Below the pieces are notes generated by a model, which was not told the DNA's origin, did no database searches, and was given only the letters and a program-made list of their open reading frames with translations. The position numbers and the translations under genes are program-made. A stretch of 64,000 nt of DNA from Nitrospira sp. (GTDB lineage: Bacteria; Nitrospirota; Nitrospiria; Nitrospirales; Nitrospiraceae). Numbering within the stretch: the stretch's first letter is position 1; the number at the start of each line of letters is the position of its first letter. Shown in pieces: positions 15,809-24,362 of the stretch. The DNA is taken from contig JADJXO010000003.1 in assembly GCA_016715825.1 (NCBI GenBank), positions 186,001 to 250,000 of the forward strand, written 5' to 3'.

Positions 15809-16717
15809 TTACGCTGTTGCTTGGCCCGCCAGCTGCTTGGCGGCGGCTTTTCGTTCCTTGTCCTTTGCCGCTAACTCGGCAAGCAATTGTTTGGCTGGTT
15901 CGCTGACGTATTCCTTATAAGCGAACCGTTCGGTCGGCTTTTCAGAATCGCGCATTTCTTGTAAGCCTTCCATGCTGTTCTTGCCGATCTCCAATATACA
16001 GGGCGTGTACAACTGTAGGTAGGTTGGCCCAATTTCACGAGCAATATGCACGGCGTTACGGATGACTTTTTCGACGAGCGAAGGTTTGCTGACCGTGCAG
16101 TTCACAACATAGTGGCAGCCGGACTCCCGGGCGATTTCAGGCAACCGCACTTTTTCGAAGAGCTTTCCGACTGGTGCCATCTTCGCGACAAAGCCCTTCT
16201 GCATGAGTCCGCTTTCCTGGCCACCGGTGTTGGCGTAGAGTTCATTATCGAAACAAATGGTCGTGAATTTTTCCTGACGGAACCAGGCCTGCAAGGTCAT
16301 GTCAAGCCCGATATCCACAGTCGCGCCGTCTCCGGCTAGGACCACGACATCTTTTGTCCGGTCCGGGAATCGAACACTCAAAGCACGTTTCAGACCGGAC
16401 GCGATGGCGTTCTGGTTGCCGAAAAGAGAGTGGATATTATGAACAGCGACCATCGGGAAGACCAAGCTTGTACAACCAGTTGAGCCGACCATGACAGTAT
16501 CTTCTGGATTCGGGAGGGAAGCGAGAATGTATCGGAAGGCCATAGACTCTGGACAGCCAGCGCACAGCGAGTGTTGCTCGATGAGCTCTTTCGATGTTCC
16601 GATGTCTTTCCACCCTCGATCCTCTTTGCCATATGTGGAGCTCTTGACGAGGTCTTGATAGTCTGACGGCATGATGTCGAAAAGATCTTCAGAAATTTTT
16701 ATTTTCTCTTTGCTCAT
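15809..16717 (-). CDS. porB: 2-oxoacid:ferredoxin oxidoreductase, beta (TPP-binding) subunit
   Basis: A 302-residue subunit. The thiamine diphosphate/Mg motif is clear: LAGDGATVDIGLDM followed by the downstream Asn in FDNELYANTGGQ. An early C-A-G-C pair (HSLCAGCPES, about residues 52-57) plus later cysteines provide ligands for the proximal [4Fe-4S] cluster. Length (about 300) fits POR-type beta subunits. The C-terminus is a lysine/alanine-rich tail. It forms the catalytic unit with the alpha subunit; the gap between them is about 55 bases. Confidence 0.9.
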   Translation of the reverse strand: MSKEKIKISEDLFDIMPSDYQDLVKSSTYGKEDRGWKDIGTSKELIEQHSLCAGCPESMAFRYILASLPNPEDTVMVGSTGCTSLVFPMVAVHNIHSLFGNQNAIASGLKRALSVRFPDRTKDVVVLAGDGATVDIGLDMTLQAWFRQEKFTTICFDNELYANTGGQESGLMQKGFVAKMAPVGKLFEKVRLPEIARESGCHYVVNCTVSKPSLVEKVIRNAVHIAREIGPTYLQLYTPCILEIGKNSMEGLQEMRDSEKPTERFAYKEYVSEPAKQLLAELAAKDKERKAAAKQLAGQATA

Positions 16718-16771
16718 ATAAATCTCCTCAAAGTCGCTCGTGGGAGCGACCGTGTTTGAGTTGTATGGTAC

Positions 16772-17986
16772 TCAGCTTCCACGACCAGCCATGACAAAGG
16801 ATTTGTGGAGTCCTAATGTCGTTTTGATCTCGTTGACAATGATCTCTGGTGGCATGGTCATGCCTCCGCAAACATGCGGGCCAGCGTGTACACGCTCATG
16901 GTTGGGAATGGTGGCCTTGATTTCTTTGGCCAGCCAACCGGTTACGTTAAATTCTGGGACAAAAATGTGCTTAGCATTCTTCGTGGCCTCCCGGATCTCT
17001 TCTTCCGGCCAAGGACGAAGGGTTTTCACCTTTACGAGGCCGCACCGCACGCCTTCTTCTTCCAGGAGGCGGATGGCTTCTCGCCCCTGAGACACGGCCG
17101 TACCGGAAGCCACGATCATGATGTCAGCATCGGTATTTTCGGTGTCGATCAGGCCATCGAGCCAATGGATCGAATGTTTTCGGGAACGTTCCACCGCGGC
17201 CCAGATTTCTTGTTGCCAGCTGGCGTGCGTCGCATAACTGATGTAGTTGCTCTTCATCACAAAGGGATCACGCATCATGCGGACCGGTGGGCATTCCATG
17301 TCCATGCAGGGAACGGGCGAGCGATACGGATCGTACGGCGGCAAACACATATCTGCCGGTGTCAGGTTTACGACGTCTTTTGTATGCGTGACGAAAAATC
17401 CATCGCAGCAGAGGGCCAGTGGGAGGTGCACATCAGGCTCCTCCGATACCATGTAGCCTTTAAGAATCCAGTCGAAAAAGTCCTGTGCGGTTTCTGCATG
17501 CCACACCAACATGCCAGTGTTCAACAAATAGGCAATTTCCAATGTGTCTGGCTGGATCGATAGGGGTGAATTGATCCCACGGCAGGTGACAATCATTTGG
17601 ATCGGCAACCGTGCACCGGACCACATCGGGAAGTTTTCCATCGCACGCATGGTGCCCGGTCCGGCCGTCGTCGTGAATACGCGGGCTCCTCCAAACGCGG
17701 CACCGGCACATTGCGACATGACGGCGAATTCGCTTTCGCCTCGGAAGTAGTCGCCGATATAACCTTCGGCAAAAAGTTCGCCGATCAAAGCGGCAGCTTC
17801 GCTCTGGGGCGTGATGGGATAGGCGATCATGACATCACAGCTCGCCCGCCGGAGCGCTTCCTTGATGACCTCGCTCCCCGTAAAAAACGATGGAGTGCGC
17901 GGGGCTTCATTCATCATTTTCCAGGTATCAGTAAAAGTCTGTCCCTTTTTGTTCTGCGTTCCGATGACTGACCGTGTATCTGCCAT
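16772..17986 (-). CDS. porA: 2-oxoacid:ferredoxin oxidoreductase, alpha subunit
   Basis: A 404-residue subunit carrying the pyrimidine-binding side of the active site. Recognisable blocks: GSEVIKEALRRA, AYPITPQSEAA, ESEFAVMSQCAGAAFGGARVFTTTAGPG, and in the C-terminal half VASGTAVSQGREAIRLLEEEGVRCGLVKVKTLRPWPEEEI. The threonine of YPITP binds the 2-oxoacid carboxylate in characterised POR. In organisms fixing CO2 by the reductive TCA cycle such enzymes carboxylate acetyl-CoA or succinyl-CoA; that use here is inferred from the likely Nitrospira origin. Confidence 0.9.
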   Translation of the reverse strand: MADTRSVIGTQNKKGQTFTDTWKMMNEAPRTPSFFTGSEVIKEALRRASCDVMIAYPITPQSEAAALIGELFAEGYIGDYFRGESEFAVMSQCAGAAFGGARVFTTTAGPGTMRAMENFPMWSGARLPIQMIVTCRGINSPLSIQPDTLEIAYLLNTGMLVWHAETAQDFFDWILKGYMVSEEPDVHLPLALCCDGFFVTHTKDVVNLTPADMCLPPYDPYRSPVPCMDMECPPVRMMRDPFVMKSNYISYATHASWQQEIWAAVERSRKHSIHWLDGLIDTENTDADIMIVASGTAVSQGREAIRLLEEEGVRCGLVKVKTLRPWPEEEIREATKNAKHIFVPEFNVTGWLAKEIKATIPNHERVHAGPHVCGGMTMPPEIIVNEIKTTLGLHKSFVMAGRGS

Positions 17987-18024
17987 GGACTAGCTCCTTT
18001 CACTCTTTACGGAATCTCAAACGA

Positions 18025-18660
18025 CTAGTTCGAGGCTCCACTCTTGGCTGATGTCAGCCGTGGTTGGACCGTCCCTTTCAATTTTCTCACCCAATCGGCC
18101 AATTTCATAATCTTTTCTACGGATGCGTCGCGAAACGAGAGCATCGCGTCTTCATGGCCAGCTTGGGCGCACATTGCGATCGTATAACAGGAGGTTCCCC
18201 CTCTAATGATTTTCAGCGAGAGGTTTGCTTGGTGGCAATGCACACCAACGAACATGCAACAGTCGATCTTGTTATGCCAGATGGTCAAATTCGGGTGGTT
18301 CGGATTGATTTCGACTTCGGGGTCAATCTTTGGATACTTCGGCCGGTAATCCGGCATCGGGATCAACATGGGACTTTGTCCAGGTTGAACGCATTCCTTT
18401 AGTGTGTTGTAAAGCTGCCGAATTGCGGCGGCCTTCTTGGCGGCCTTCTCATTCCAAGCCCATAAGACGAGGGGGCCAGGGAAGATGGTCGGGACTTTGG
18501 CCATCAGGAATTGCTTGGCCGCCTCTTCATAGGCCTTTTCTTCCGAAGCGATCACGCCGTTAATGTGGGCTTCCCCAGGATTCGGCAATCGAATCCCCAT
18601 GCTTGCGGCGGCTGGTGGGAGAAAGTGTTCCGGTCCTGGCAGCACACGATAATCACTCAT
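18025..18660 (-). CDS. 2-oxoacid:ferredoxin oxidoreductase operon, fifth (epsilon) subunit
   Basis: A 211-residue protein, first gene of the operon, of the small family often labelled carbon monoxide dehydrogenase beta subunit-like in Nitrospirota. Visible blocks: GIRLPNPGEAHINGVI, an early helical part (EEKAYEEAAKQFLMAKVPTI), PMLIPMPDYRPKYPKIDPEVEINPNHPNLTIWHNKID and CCMFVGVHCHQANLSL. Hydrogenobacter-type five-subunit oxidoreductases carry an equivalent extra subunit whose role is not well defined. The ATG at 18658-18660 is preferred to the adjoining GTG at 18663. It follows a leader of about 200 nt. Assignment to the complex rests on the operon position. Confidence 0.75.
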   Translation of the reverse strand: MSDYRVLPGPEHFLPPAAASMGIRLPNPGEAHINGVIASEEKAYEEAAKQFLMAKVPTIFPGPLVLWAWNEKAAKKAAAIRQLYNTLKECVQPGQSPMLIPMPDYRPKYPKIDPEVEINPNHPNLTIWHNKIDCCMFVGVHCHQANLSLKIIRGGTSCYTIAMCAQAGHEDAMLSFRDASVEKIMKLADWVRKLKGTVQPRLTSAKSGASN

Positions 18661-18857
18661 CACAATATCCTACACTCCGAGAAAATTAAGGTTAATGAAA
18701 ATACAATCAACTACGGTACTTTAAGGTGTTTCCCTGTTGTTCCGCAACATCTCAGAAGGCCCACCTTGAGGAGATTTCGGGCCAAGATTTGCAGAGAGTT
18801 TAGGTCCTTTGTCCCCACTCAACAGTTGTGACGTAGTGAGGCGTGGTTAACAAAGCC
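18661..18857 (-). promoter_or_regulatory. Long 5' leader of the oxidoreductase operon
   Basis: About 197 nt between the predicted transcription start (18857) and the first start codon. No gene lies in it. I do not recognise a riboswitch class, but GGTGGGCC and the later GGGAAACACC segments could fold together. Leader length is unusual for this gene-dense window. Confidence 0.35.
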
Positions 18858-18863
18858 CTTCGC

Positions 18864-18893
18864 ATTATAGGTATTGCTCTTTTGGATTGTCAA
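18864..18893 (-). promoter_or_regulatory. Consensus sigma-70 promoter of the oxidoreductase operon
   Basis: On the minus strand TTGACA (18888-18893) and TATAAT (18864-18869) match the full consensus, with an 18-nt spacer. It is the strongest promoter in the window and fits a central carbon-metabolism enzyme. Confidence 0.75.
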
Positions 18894-18984
18894 ATCAGTC
18901 ACTGAACATATGCGGGATGGCTGCCTACCACAGCTGTCCGGAAGAAATCCAAAATGAATGACTGAATCCCGGTAAGGAAACTGA

Positions 18985-20259
18985 TCAGGGCAGTTGTTCG
19001 CAGGCCTCTGTCGCCCCGAGCCTGCACGCATGTTCATAATCGTCTTTTGCCAAGCGTCCCTGGAGTTGGTCATGGTACAGTTTGGCTCGAGCCAGGAGAG
19101 CAGGCCTATTCGCAGGGTCTGCTCGCAGGATCGCGCTGAGATCATCGATCGCCAGCATCGGCCGCTTCAATGTCTTGTAGATCTCACTTCTCAAAAAATA
19201 GGCTTCCTTTTGGTAAGAAAGCCAACTGTCCGAAATAGAGGGGAGCAAGCACTTTTTCAAGGTTGTAAGGGCGGAGCTCCACTGTTTCAGCTCGACGAGC
19301 TTACGGGCCTCAGCGGTATACAGAGTAATGAGACGGTGACGGGCGAGGTCGAAGAAAGGATTTAATTCAAGGGCTTGTTCGAAAAACTGGGCTGCTTGTT
19401 CAGAGCGATTCAGCCATGTATTGACGTCGCCTTGCCCAAGAAGTACCCAGGCGTTGTGGGAATCCATGAGGAGGGCGCGGTCGAAATCCATCCGTGCATT
19501 ATCAACATACTCGGAGTATTCGCTGGGCCTGGATCGATTCGAATACGCAGCCGATGCGAGTCTAAGATAGGTCTGGCCTCGTATGATCAGGGGCTCGATG
19601 GAATGGGGGTCTATCACCGCAGCCTGTGAGACCAAGTCAAGTTTCTTGGGAAGATGTTGGGTTGACAGTGCTTTCTCGACTAACCTCTGGGCTTGTTCAC
19701 GAGCACCATGCGTGCGACTAGCCGGCTCGATATGAAGCGTTCGTACCCCAGAACGACGGGACCTCAGCTCGTCAAGTTGATTTTTGAGCTCCGCATTTTC
19801 CTTTTGGAGACGGCGAAAGTGATCAGCCAGTCGTTGCTCAGCCTGCCACCTTTGGATTGCAGCCTGGAGATGGTCTAGGTCGACTACTGCACGAATACGC
19901 ACGTAGAAACTTGGTCGATCATCTAAAAAGGAACGGCGTGCTTCCAGGATCTCCGTTCTGGTGATCGCTGCCGCAATGGTTCGTACCTCCAGTGAACTTG
20001 TTTGAGTGCTTGTGCCCAGTACGGATCGTTCGAGATCGTGGAAAGTTGATTCGATGTACAGCCCGGCCTCCTCGACGGCTCTCCGTTGCGCCCGCTGGAG
20101 TACCCGTTCTTCGGCGATCGCAAGCGTGTCACCATCCCCCATCACGTAGCTCCCCTCGGCTATCACTGTAGTTTGAGAGGCGTTGACGAGAGAAGAAAAT
20201 CCAAGGAGAACGATGGGAAAACTGACCAGGGTACCTAGGAAAGCAGGCCTCAGGTTCAT
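18985..20259 (-). CDS. Secreted TPR-repeat protein
   Basis: A 424-residue protein with signal peptide (about 1-27, cleavage after VNA), an N-terminal domain of the LPP20/FlgT-N kind (AEERVLQRAQRRAVEEAGLYIES, about 50-72), a coiled-coil stretch (AEQRLADHFRRLQKENAELKNQLDELRSRR region, about 140-170), then a run of tetratricopeptide-like helices to the end (e.g. DFDRALLMDSHNAWVLLGQG, FFEQALELNPFFDLARH). TPR domains bind proteins; the FlgT-like part occurs in outer-membrane-associated factors. Likely periplasmic. No operon partner overlaps it. A promoter whose -10 ends only six bases before the ATG suggests a leaderless message. Confidence 0.75.
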   Translation of the reverse strand: MNLRPAFLGTLVSFPIVLLGFSSLVNASQTTVIAEGSYVMGDGDTLAIAEERVLQRAQRRAVEEAGLYIESTFHDLERSVLGTSTQTSSLEVRTIAAAITRTEILEARRSFLDDRPSFYVRIRAVVDLDHLQAAIQRWQAEQRLADHFRRLQKENAELKNQLDELRSRRSGVRTLHIEPASRTHGAREQAQRLVEKALSTQHLPKKLDLVSQAAVIDPHSIEPLIIRGQTYLRLASAAYSNRSRPSEYSEYVDNARMDFDRALLMDSHNAWVLLGQGDVNTWLNRSEQAAQFFEQALELNPFFDLARHRLITLYTAEARKLVELKQWSSALTTLKKCLLPSISDSWLSYQKEAYFLRSEIYKTLKRPMLAIDDLSAILRADPANRPALLARAKLYHDQLQGRLAKDDYEHACRLGATEACEQLP

Positions 20260-20265
20260 GGGTAA

Positions 20266-20294
20266 ACTATACCGCTCAGTTGTAGGTTGGACAA
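20266..20294 (-). promoter_or_regulatory. Putative promoter giving a leaderless TPR-protein message
   Basis: Minus strand TTGTCC (20289-20294), 17-nt spacer, TATAGT (20266-20271). Six bases separate the -10 from the ATG at 20257-20259, so transcription would start at or next to the A of the ATG. No ribosome site is present. Confidence 0.4.
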
Positions 20295-20358
20295 TGCTGG
20301 GAAAGGCAGGTAGCTGAAGGAACCTTCTGGTGCGCGGGTGCAGAGCGGTGTTCAGGGG

Positions 20359-20637
20359 TTACGGAACTTTTGGTAAAACTTGCATAAATGGATGGACTTC
20401 ATATCGCTCGTAGACGCCATGAACCGTGTATGGATCATGACGGGCGAACTCCTCTGCTTCTTCCTGTGTCTTGAACTCTAGCACCAACAAGCTTCCAGCT
20501 TTGTCGGTAAGCGGGCCAGCAAGGACCACTCGCCCCTGCGTCTCTAGTGGCTCAAGATTACTTAAATGAGCCGACCGATGGACCTTACGCTTGGCTTCCC
20601 CTTCAGGACCGTCATAGCCGATGATCACAAACTTCAT
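20359..20637 (-). CDS. YciI family protein
   Basis: A 92-residue protein of the YciI-like family: opening strand KFVIIGYDGPEG, then HRSAHLSNLEPLETQGRVVLAGPLTD, LLVLEFKTQEEAEEFARHDPYTVHGVYERYEVHPF. The His and Asp residues of RSAHLSNL and RHDPY match the putative active site of the ferredoxin-like fold. The biochemical role of most members is unknown. It stands between the TPR gene and the DUF2203 gene, same strand, not overlapping. Confidence 0.85.
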   Translation of the reverse strand: MKFVIIGYDGPEGEAKRKVHRSAHLSNLEPLETQGRVVLAGPLTDKAGSLLVLEFKTQEEAEEFARHDPYTVHGVYERYEVHPFMQVLPKVP

Positions 20638-20706
20638 GTCTTTCTAACTCTCGCGATTGAGGTTTAGGTAGGTGCAGGCTCAGATTGTCTATGGCGATAG
20701 ACTTGG

Positions 20707-21123
20707 CTAAGTGTGTTCTTCTTCGATCGGGCAACGATCCTTGTAGCCACTCGTGACTTCGTGCCACCAGCGAACCTCGCTCTCACCCAGTCTCCAGCAA
20801 AGATACACGACGCGGCCGTTACGAATATGGGGGAAATCACACAGGCCAAGGTCGATGTCCTTCACGACAACCCCTAGCTCATGGATCGTGTGAAGGTTGG
20901 TGCTGATGTCTTGGAGGCTTTTCACATAACGTGCACCAACTGCCGTCCCACCTCCTAGTAGAGCATTTGCCGAAGCTTTGCCGACTTCCTCTCGGGTGCT
21001 TATCAGTATGGCCTTACATGTCTGGACAGTCGACAAGTGAGCCTGCAGCTGTGGGATCAGCTGGTTCGCTTCGAACAGGGAGAAGACGCGGTCCGGACTG
21101 GTTTCGTTTTCGTCGCGTGCCAT
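20707..21123 (-). CDS. DUF2203 family protein
   Basis: A 138-residue protein with the DUF2203 pattern: FSLFEANQLIPQLQAHLSTVQ at the N-terminus, VKDIDLGLCDFPHIRNGRVVYLCWRLGES in the centre and VRWWHEVTSGYKDRCPI at the end. Function unknown. The ATG at 21121-21123 (MARDENETS) is chosen because the family begins near here; the open frame runs 41 codons further upstream but into a promoter-like region. Probably monocistronic. Confidence 0.8.
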   Translation of the reverse strand: MARDENETSPDRVFSLFEANQLIPQLQAHLSTVQTCKAILISTREEVGKASANALLGGGTAVGARYVKSLQDISTNLHTIHELGVVVKDIDLGLCDFPHIRNGRVVYLCWRLGESEVRWWHEVTSGYKDRCPIEEEHT

Positions 21124-21239
21124 CGGGATATCTCTGATACTTGTCAGTTGTCTAACACACTTCAGTTTCACTGAACAACACTCGGGATATTGGAATGTGT
21201 CACATGCCTGATACGACAAGGTCAAAATCAAGTTGCCAG

Positions 21240-21268
21240 TTGACAATCAGATGTTGCCTGGGTATCAT
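21240..21268 (+). promoter_or_regulatory. Putative rho promoter
   Basis: TTGACA (21240-21245), 17-nt spacer, TATCAT (21263-21268). Predicted start near 21275, about 360 nt before the preferred rho start codon. A second AT-rich segment (TATAAAAT, about 21460-21467) lacks a matching -35. Confidence 0.5.
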
Positions 21269-21637
21269 CACCCCAACGTTAGATGGGCTCTTATTAGCAA
21301 GCTGATTCTCTCCACCTGAAGAATTCAACTTCCGAATCTACTCTCGACCAAAATCTGGTAGCAGTGAGAATGAGTTTGAAGTTAGTTGGCCATCCATCCA
21401 AAGGCTTTTCTGAGGCCGTAGACATCGCAAGAACTAGAGACAGCATCATTATTTCTATATATAAAATAAATAGCGAACTTCCATAAGTTTTTCCAACCCA
21501 ACGGACCAGAATCTAAGCTCGTCACCAACGATAAAATCACGTTTTGCTAATGGTCACTCAGCCTGAGCGAATTACTTTAAACTGAAGCCGAGCCAAAGCT
21601 CGAGAGGAGTCGTATGTCAGTAGCTAAGGGGGAAGTA
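21269..21637 (+). promoter_or_regulatory. Long untranslated leader before rho
   Basis: No ORF or RNA family is recognised in these roughly 370 bases. In E. coli the rho gene is autoregulated by termination in a long leader, and this stretch could serve the same purpose. C-rich, G-poor rut-like composition is not obvious by eye. Confidence 0.35.
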
Positions 21638-22885
21638 ATGCATCTCGCAGAATTGAAGCAGAAATCCATTGCCGACCTGAATGATGTGGCTCGGGATCTG
21701 AAAATAGAAGGTGCCGCCAATTTACGTAAGCAAGAGCTCATCTTTGCGATTCTCCAAGCCCAGACCGAAAAAAACGGATCGGTATATGGGGAGGGTGTCC
21801 TTGAAACTCTTCCTGATGGATTCGGCTTCCTCCGTGCGCCGGACTCCAATTATCTGCCGGGTCCTGACGACATCTACATCTCTCCCTCACAAATTCGGCG
21901 ATTTAACCTTCGCACGGGCGACATCGTGTCTGGCCAAATACGGCCTCCCAAAGAAAGTGAACGGTATTTTGCGCTCCTCAAGGTCGAAAAAGTTAATTAC
22001 GAAGATCCTGAGGTGGCGCGGGACAAGATTCTATTCGACAACCTTACGCCGTTGTATCCCGAAGAGCGGCTTAACCTGGAGTTTGATCGTGAGGAGTATT
22101 GCACCCGTGTGATGGATCTGACGACACCAATAGGTAAAGGTCAACGGGGGTTGATCGTAGCGGCTCCTCGTACCGGGAAAACGATGCTGTTACAGGCGAT
22201 TGCTCGAGCCATCCTAAAAAATCATCAAGAGGTGACGCTGATCGTGTTGCTCATTGATGAACGTCCGGAAGAAGTCACTGACTGGCAGCGACAGGTGAAG
22301 GCGGAGGTGATCAGCTCTACCTTTGATGAACCGGCTCAACGGCATGCCCAAGTCGCTGAAATGGTACTTGAGAAAGCTAAGCGGCTCGTCGAACACAAGA
22401 AGGATGTCGTCATCCTGCTGGACAGCATCACTCGCTTGGCTCGTGCCTATAACACCATTGCACCACCAAGCGGGAAGGTGCTCTCAGGGGGGCTTGATTC
22501 CAACGCCTTGCAGCGGCCGAAACGATTCTTTGGCGCGGCTCGAAATATTGAAAATGGCGGAAGCTTGACCATTATGGCGACCGCGTTGGTAGATACCGGC
22601 AGTCGAATGGACGATGTGATTTTCGAAGAATTCAAGGGAACCGGAAACATGGAGGTTCACCTGGATCGGCGTCTTGCGGATAAGCGTCTCTTCCCGGCCA
22701 TCGATATCAGCCAGTCCGGGACGAGAAAAGAAGAGTTGCTGGTGGATAAAGATCGGCTTAACAAAATGTGGATCCTCCGAAAGGTCCTCAGCCCCTTGGG
22801 CACCATGGAGGCGATGGAATTCCTTATGGACAAGATCAGCGGCACCAAGAATAATCAAGAGTTCCTGCAATCGATGAATCGGTAG
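21638..22885 (+). CDS. rho: Transcription termination factor Rho
   Basis: A hexameric RNA-dependent ATPase of 415 residues. Strong matches along the whole length: N-terminal helix domain (HLAELKQKSIADLNDVARDL), RNA-binding cold-shock-like domain (GVLETLPDGFGFLRAPDSNYL, DDIYISPSQIRRFNLRTGD), Walker A AAPRTGKT, Walker B VVILLDSITRLARAYN, Q-loop SGGLDSNAL and R-loop GTGNMEVHLDRRLA. Two in-frame ATGs each have a ribosome site: 21614 (AGGAG) and 21638 (AAGGGGG). The second matches the family N-terminus. Leader of several hundred bases upstream; rpmE follows about 95 bases downstream. Confidence 0.95.
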   Translation: MHLAELKQKSIADLNDVARDLKIEGAANLRKQELIFAILQAQTEKNGSVYGEGVLETLPDGFGFLRAPDSNYLPGPDDIYISPSQIRRFNLRTGDIVSGQIRPPKESERYFALLKVEKVNYEDPEVARDKILFDNLTPLYPEERLNLEFDREEYCTRVMDLTTPIGKGQRGLIVAAPRTGKTMLLQAIARAILKNHQEVTLIVLLIDERPEEVTDWQRQVKAEVISSTFDEPAQRHAQVAEMVLEKAKRLVEHKKDVVILLDSITRLARAYNTIAPPSGKVLSGGLDSNALQRPKRFFGAARNIENGGSLTIMATALVDTGSRMDDVIFEEFKGTGNMEVHLDRRLADKRLFPAIDISQSGTRKEELLVDKDRLNKMWILRKVLSPLGTMEAMEFLMDKISGTKNNQEFLQSMNR

Positions 22886-22922
22886 AGGCGCTTGTATCTT
22901 GTGCGCCCTTCAGATAAAGTGT

Positions 22923-22942
22923 CGCCCCTTAGGAAAGGGGCG
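22923..22942 (+). promoter_or_regulatory. Hairpin in the rpmE leader
   Basis: An 8-bp perfect stem (CGCCCCTT / AAGGGGCG) with a 4-nt loop, without a T-run, between rho and rpmE. It could be a ribosomal-protein autoregulatory element or an RNA-stability hairpin. No known family recognised. Confidence 0.4.
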
Positions 22943-22980
22943 GAATCGATTCTCACTCTATTCGGCAAGGAGTCGTAGGT

Positions 22981-23187
22981 ATGCAGAAGGGTATACATCC
23001 AGTCTATCGCGAAGCCACTGTTCATTGCGCGTGCGGGAATTCATTCAAGACTCGGACGACCATTGGCAATATCAGTGTGGATATCTGTTCGAAATGCCAC
23101 CCATTCTTCACCGGAACGCAGAAAATAGTCGACACAGAGGGGCGGGTCGAACGGTTTAAGAAGAAGTACGCGAAGAAGGGCAAGTAG
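22981..23187 (+). CDS. rpmE: 50S ribosomal protein L31 (zinc form)
   Basis: A 68-residue ribosomal protein. The sequence opens QKGIHPVYREATVHCACGNSF and includes ICSKCHPFFTGTQK, giving C-x-C and C-x2-C zinc ligands (the C+ form), and ends basic (KKKYAKKGK). The rho-rpmE-prfA order is common. The gene is followed at once by a strong terminator. Confidence 0.95.
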   Translation: MQKGIHPVYREATVHCACGNSFKTRTTIGNISVDICSKCHPFFTGTQKIVDTEGRVERFKKKYAKKGK

Positions 23188-23207
23188 CACACCACCATGG
23201 CTTAGGA

Positions 23208-23247
23208 AGAGACCCTGCTTCGTGTTTGAAGCAGGGTCTCTTTTTTT
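23208..23247 (+). terminator. Rho-independent terminator after rpmE
   Basis: A 14-bp perfect stem (AGAGACCCTGCTTC and complement), 6-nt loop, followed by a T7 run. The next gene, prfA, begins right behind it. Confidence 0.9.
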
Positions 23248-23277
23248 ATGACCGTTCCCAAGGTAGAGGGTGATCGC

Positions 23278-24357
23278 GTGGAAGCCGTGTTACTGAAAAA
23301 GTGGGAGAGTCTTACCTCAAGGTTTCATGAGCTGACCGATCAGCTCATGGATCCGTCCGTCATCAGTCAACCGAACTTGTTGCACAAGCTAAGTAAGGAG
23401 CGCACTGACCTGGAGCCGGCTGCCAAATTGTTTGACCAGTACGGTGACTATGTAAAACAGCTGCAAGAGACAAGGCAGATTCTCGCCGATCCTTCAGCCG
23501 GGAGCGAACTGCACAAGTTAGCGGCAGACGAAGAGCGCGAGTTGGAGCAGCGACAAGCGGAAATCGAGGAGCGCGTCAGAGATTTTTTGATCCCCAAAGA
23601 CCCGCGAGACGAAAAAAGCCTGGTGCTCGAAATCCGAGCGGGGACGGGTGGGGATGAAGCGGGGCTGTTTGCCGGTGAGCTCTTTCGGTTGTACGGTAAG
23701 TATGCGGAAAAGAAAGGGCTTAAAATTGATACAGTGGAGGCGTCAGAAACCGGCATTGGGGGTTACAAAAACATCGTCGCATTAATTGAGGGCAAGGGAG
23801 CCTTCGGTCATTTTAGATACGAGGCGGGTGTACATCGAGTTCAGCGGGTTCCTGTTACGGAAGCAAGTGGTCGCGTTCATACTTCGACGGTTACGGTGGC
23901 GGTCATGCCGGAAGTCGACGAAGTAGATGTCCACATTGATTCAAAGGACTTACGGATCGACACCTATTGCTCGTCCGGCGCCGGCGGGCAGAGCGTGAAC
24001 ACCACTTATTCAGCCGTTCGCATCACGCACCTTCCGACCGGCGTGGTGGTGACCTGTCAGGATGAGCGGTCTCAGTTGAAGAACCGGACGAAAGCTATGC
24101 GGACATTGCGTGCCAGAATTGTGGAGGCTGAACGGGAAAAGCAAGAGGCAGAGATTGCTCAAAACAGGAAGTCCCAAGTGGGGAGCGGGGAGCGGAGCGA
24201 AAAAATTCGGACCTATAATTTTCCGCAAAACCGGGTGACGGATCACCGCGTCGGCGTGACCCTCCACAAGCTGGAATTAGTCATGGAAGGTGACCTGGAT
24301 GAAATCGTCCAGGCTTTGAAAGCGCAACAGCAGCAGGCAGAAACAGCGAAGGTGTAG
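23278..24357 (+). CDS. prfA: Peptide chain release factor 1
   Basis: A 359-residue class I release factor that reads UAA and UAG. The GGQ catalytic loop (SSGAGGQSVNTTYSAVRITHLPTG) and the P-V-T tripeptide (RVPVTEASG) that matches the RF1 P-x-T stop-recognition motif are present, so this is RF1, not RF2. The GTG at 23278 with GAGG upstream is preferred; an ATG at 23248 in the same frame would sit in the T-run of the rpmE terminator with no ribosome site. Five bases separate it from prmC, whose product methylates the Gln of its GGQ. Confidence 0.92.
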   Translation: MEAVLLKKWESLTSRFHELTDQLMDPSVISQPNLLHKLSKERTDLEPAAKLFDQYGDYVKQLQETRQILADPSAGSELHKLAADEERELEQRQAEIEERVRDFLIPKDPRDEKSLVLEIRAGTGGDEAGLFAGELFRLYGKYAEKKGLKIDTVEASETGIGGYKNIVALIEGKGAFGHFRYEAGVHRVQRVPVTEASGRVHTSTVTVAVMPEVDEVDVHIDSKDLRIDTYCSSGAGGQSVNTTYSAVRITHLPTGVVVTCQDERSQLKNRTKAMRTLRARIVEAEREKQEAEIAQNRKSQVGSGERSEKIRTYNFPQNRVTDHRVGVTLHKLELVMEGDLDEIVQALKAQQQQAETAKV

Positions 24358-24362
24358 TCCGG

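Noticed and set aside
16874..17563. 229-codon plus-strand frame opposite the oxidoreductase alpha subunit
   Set aside because: Antisense shadow of a conserved enzyme, with no motif of its own.
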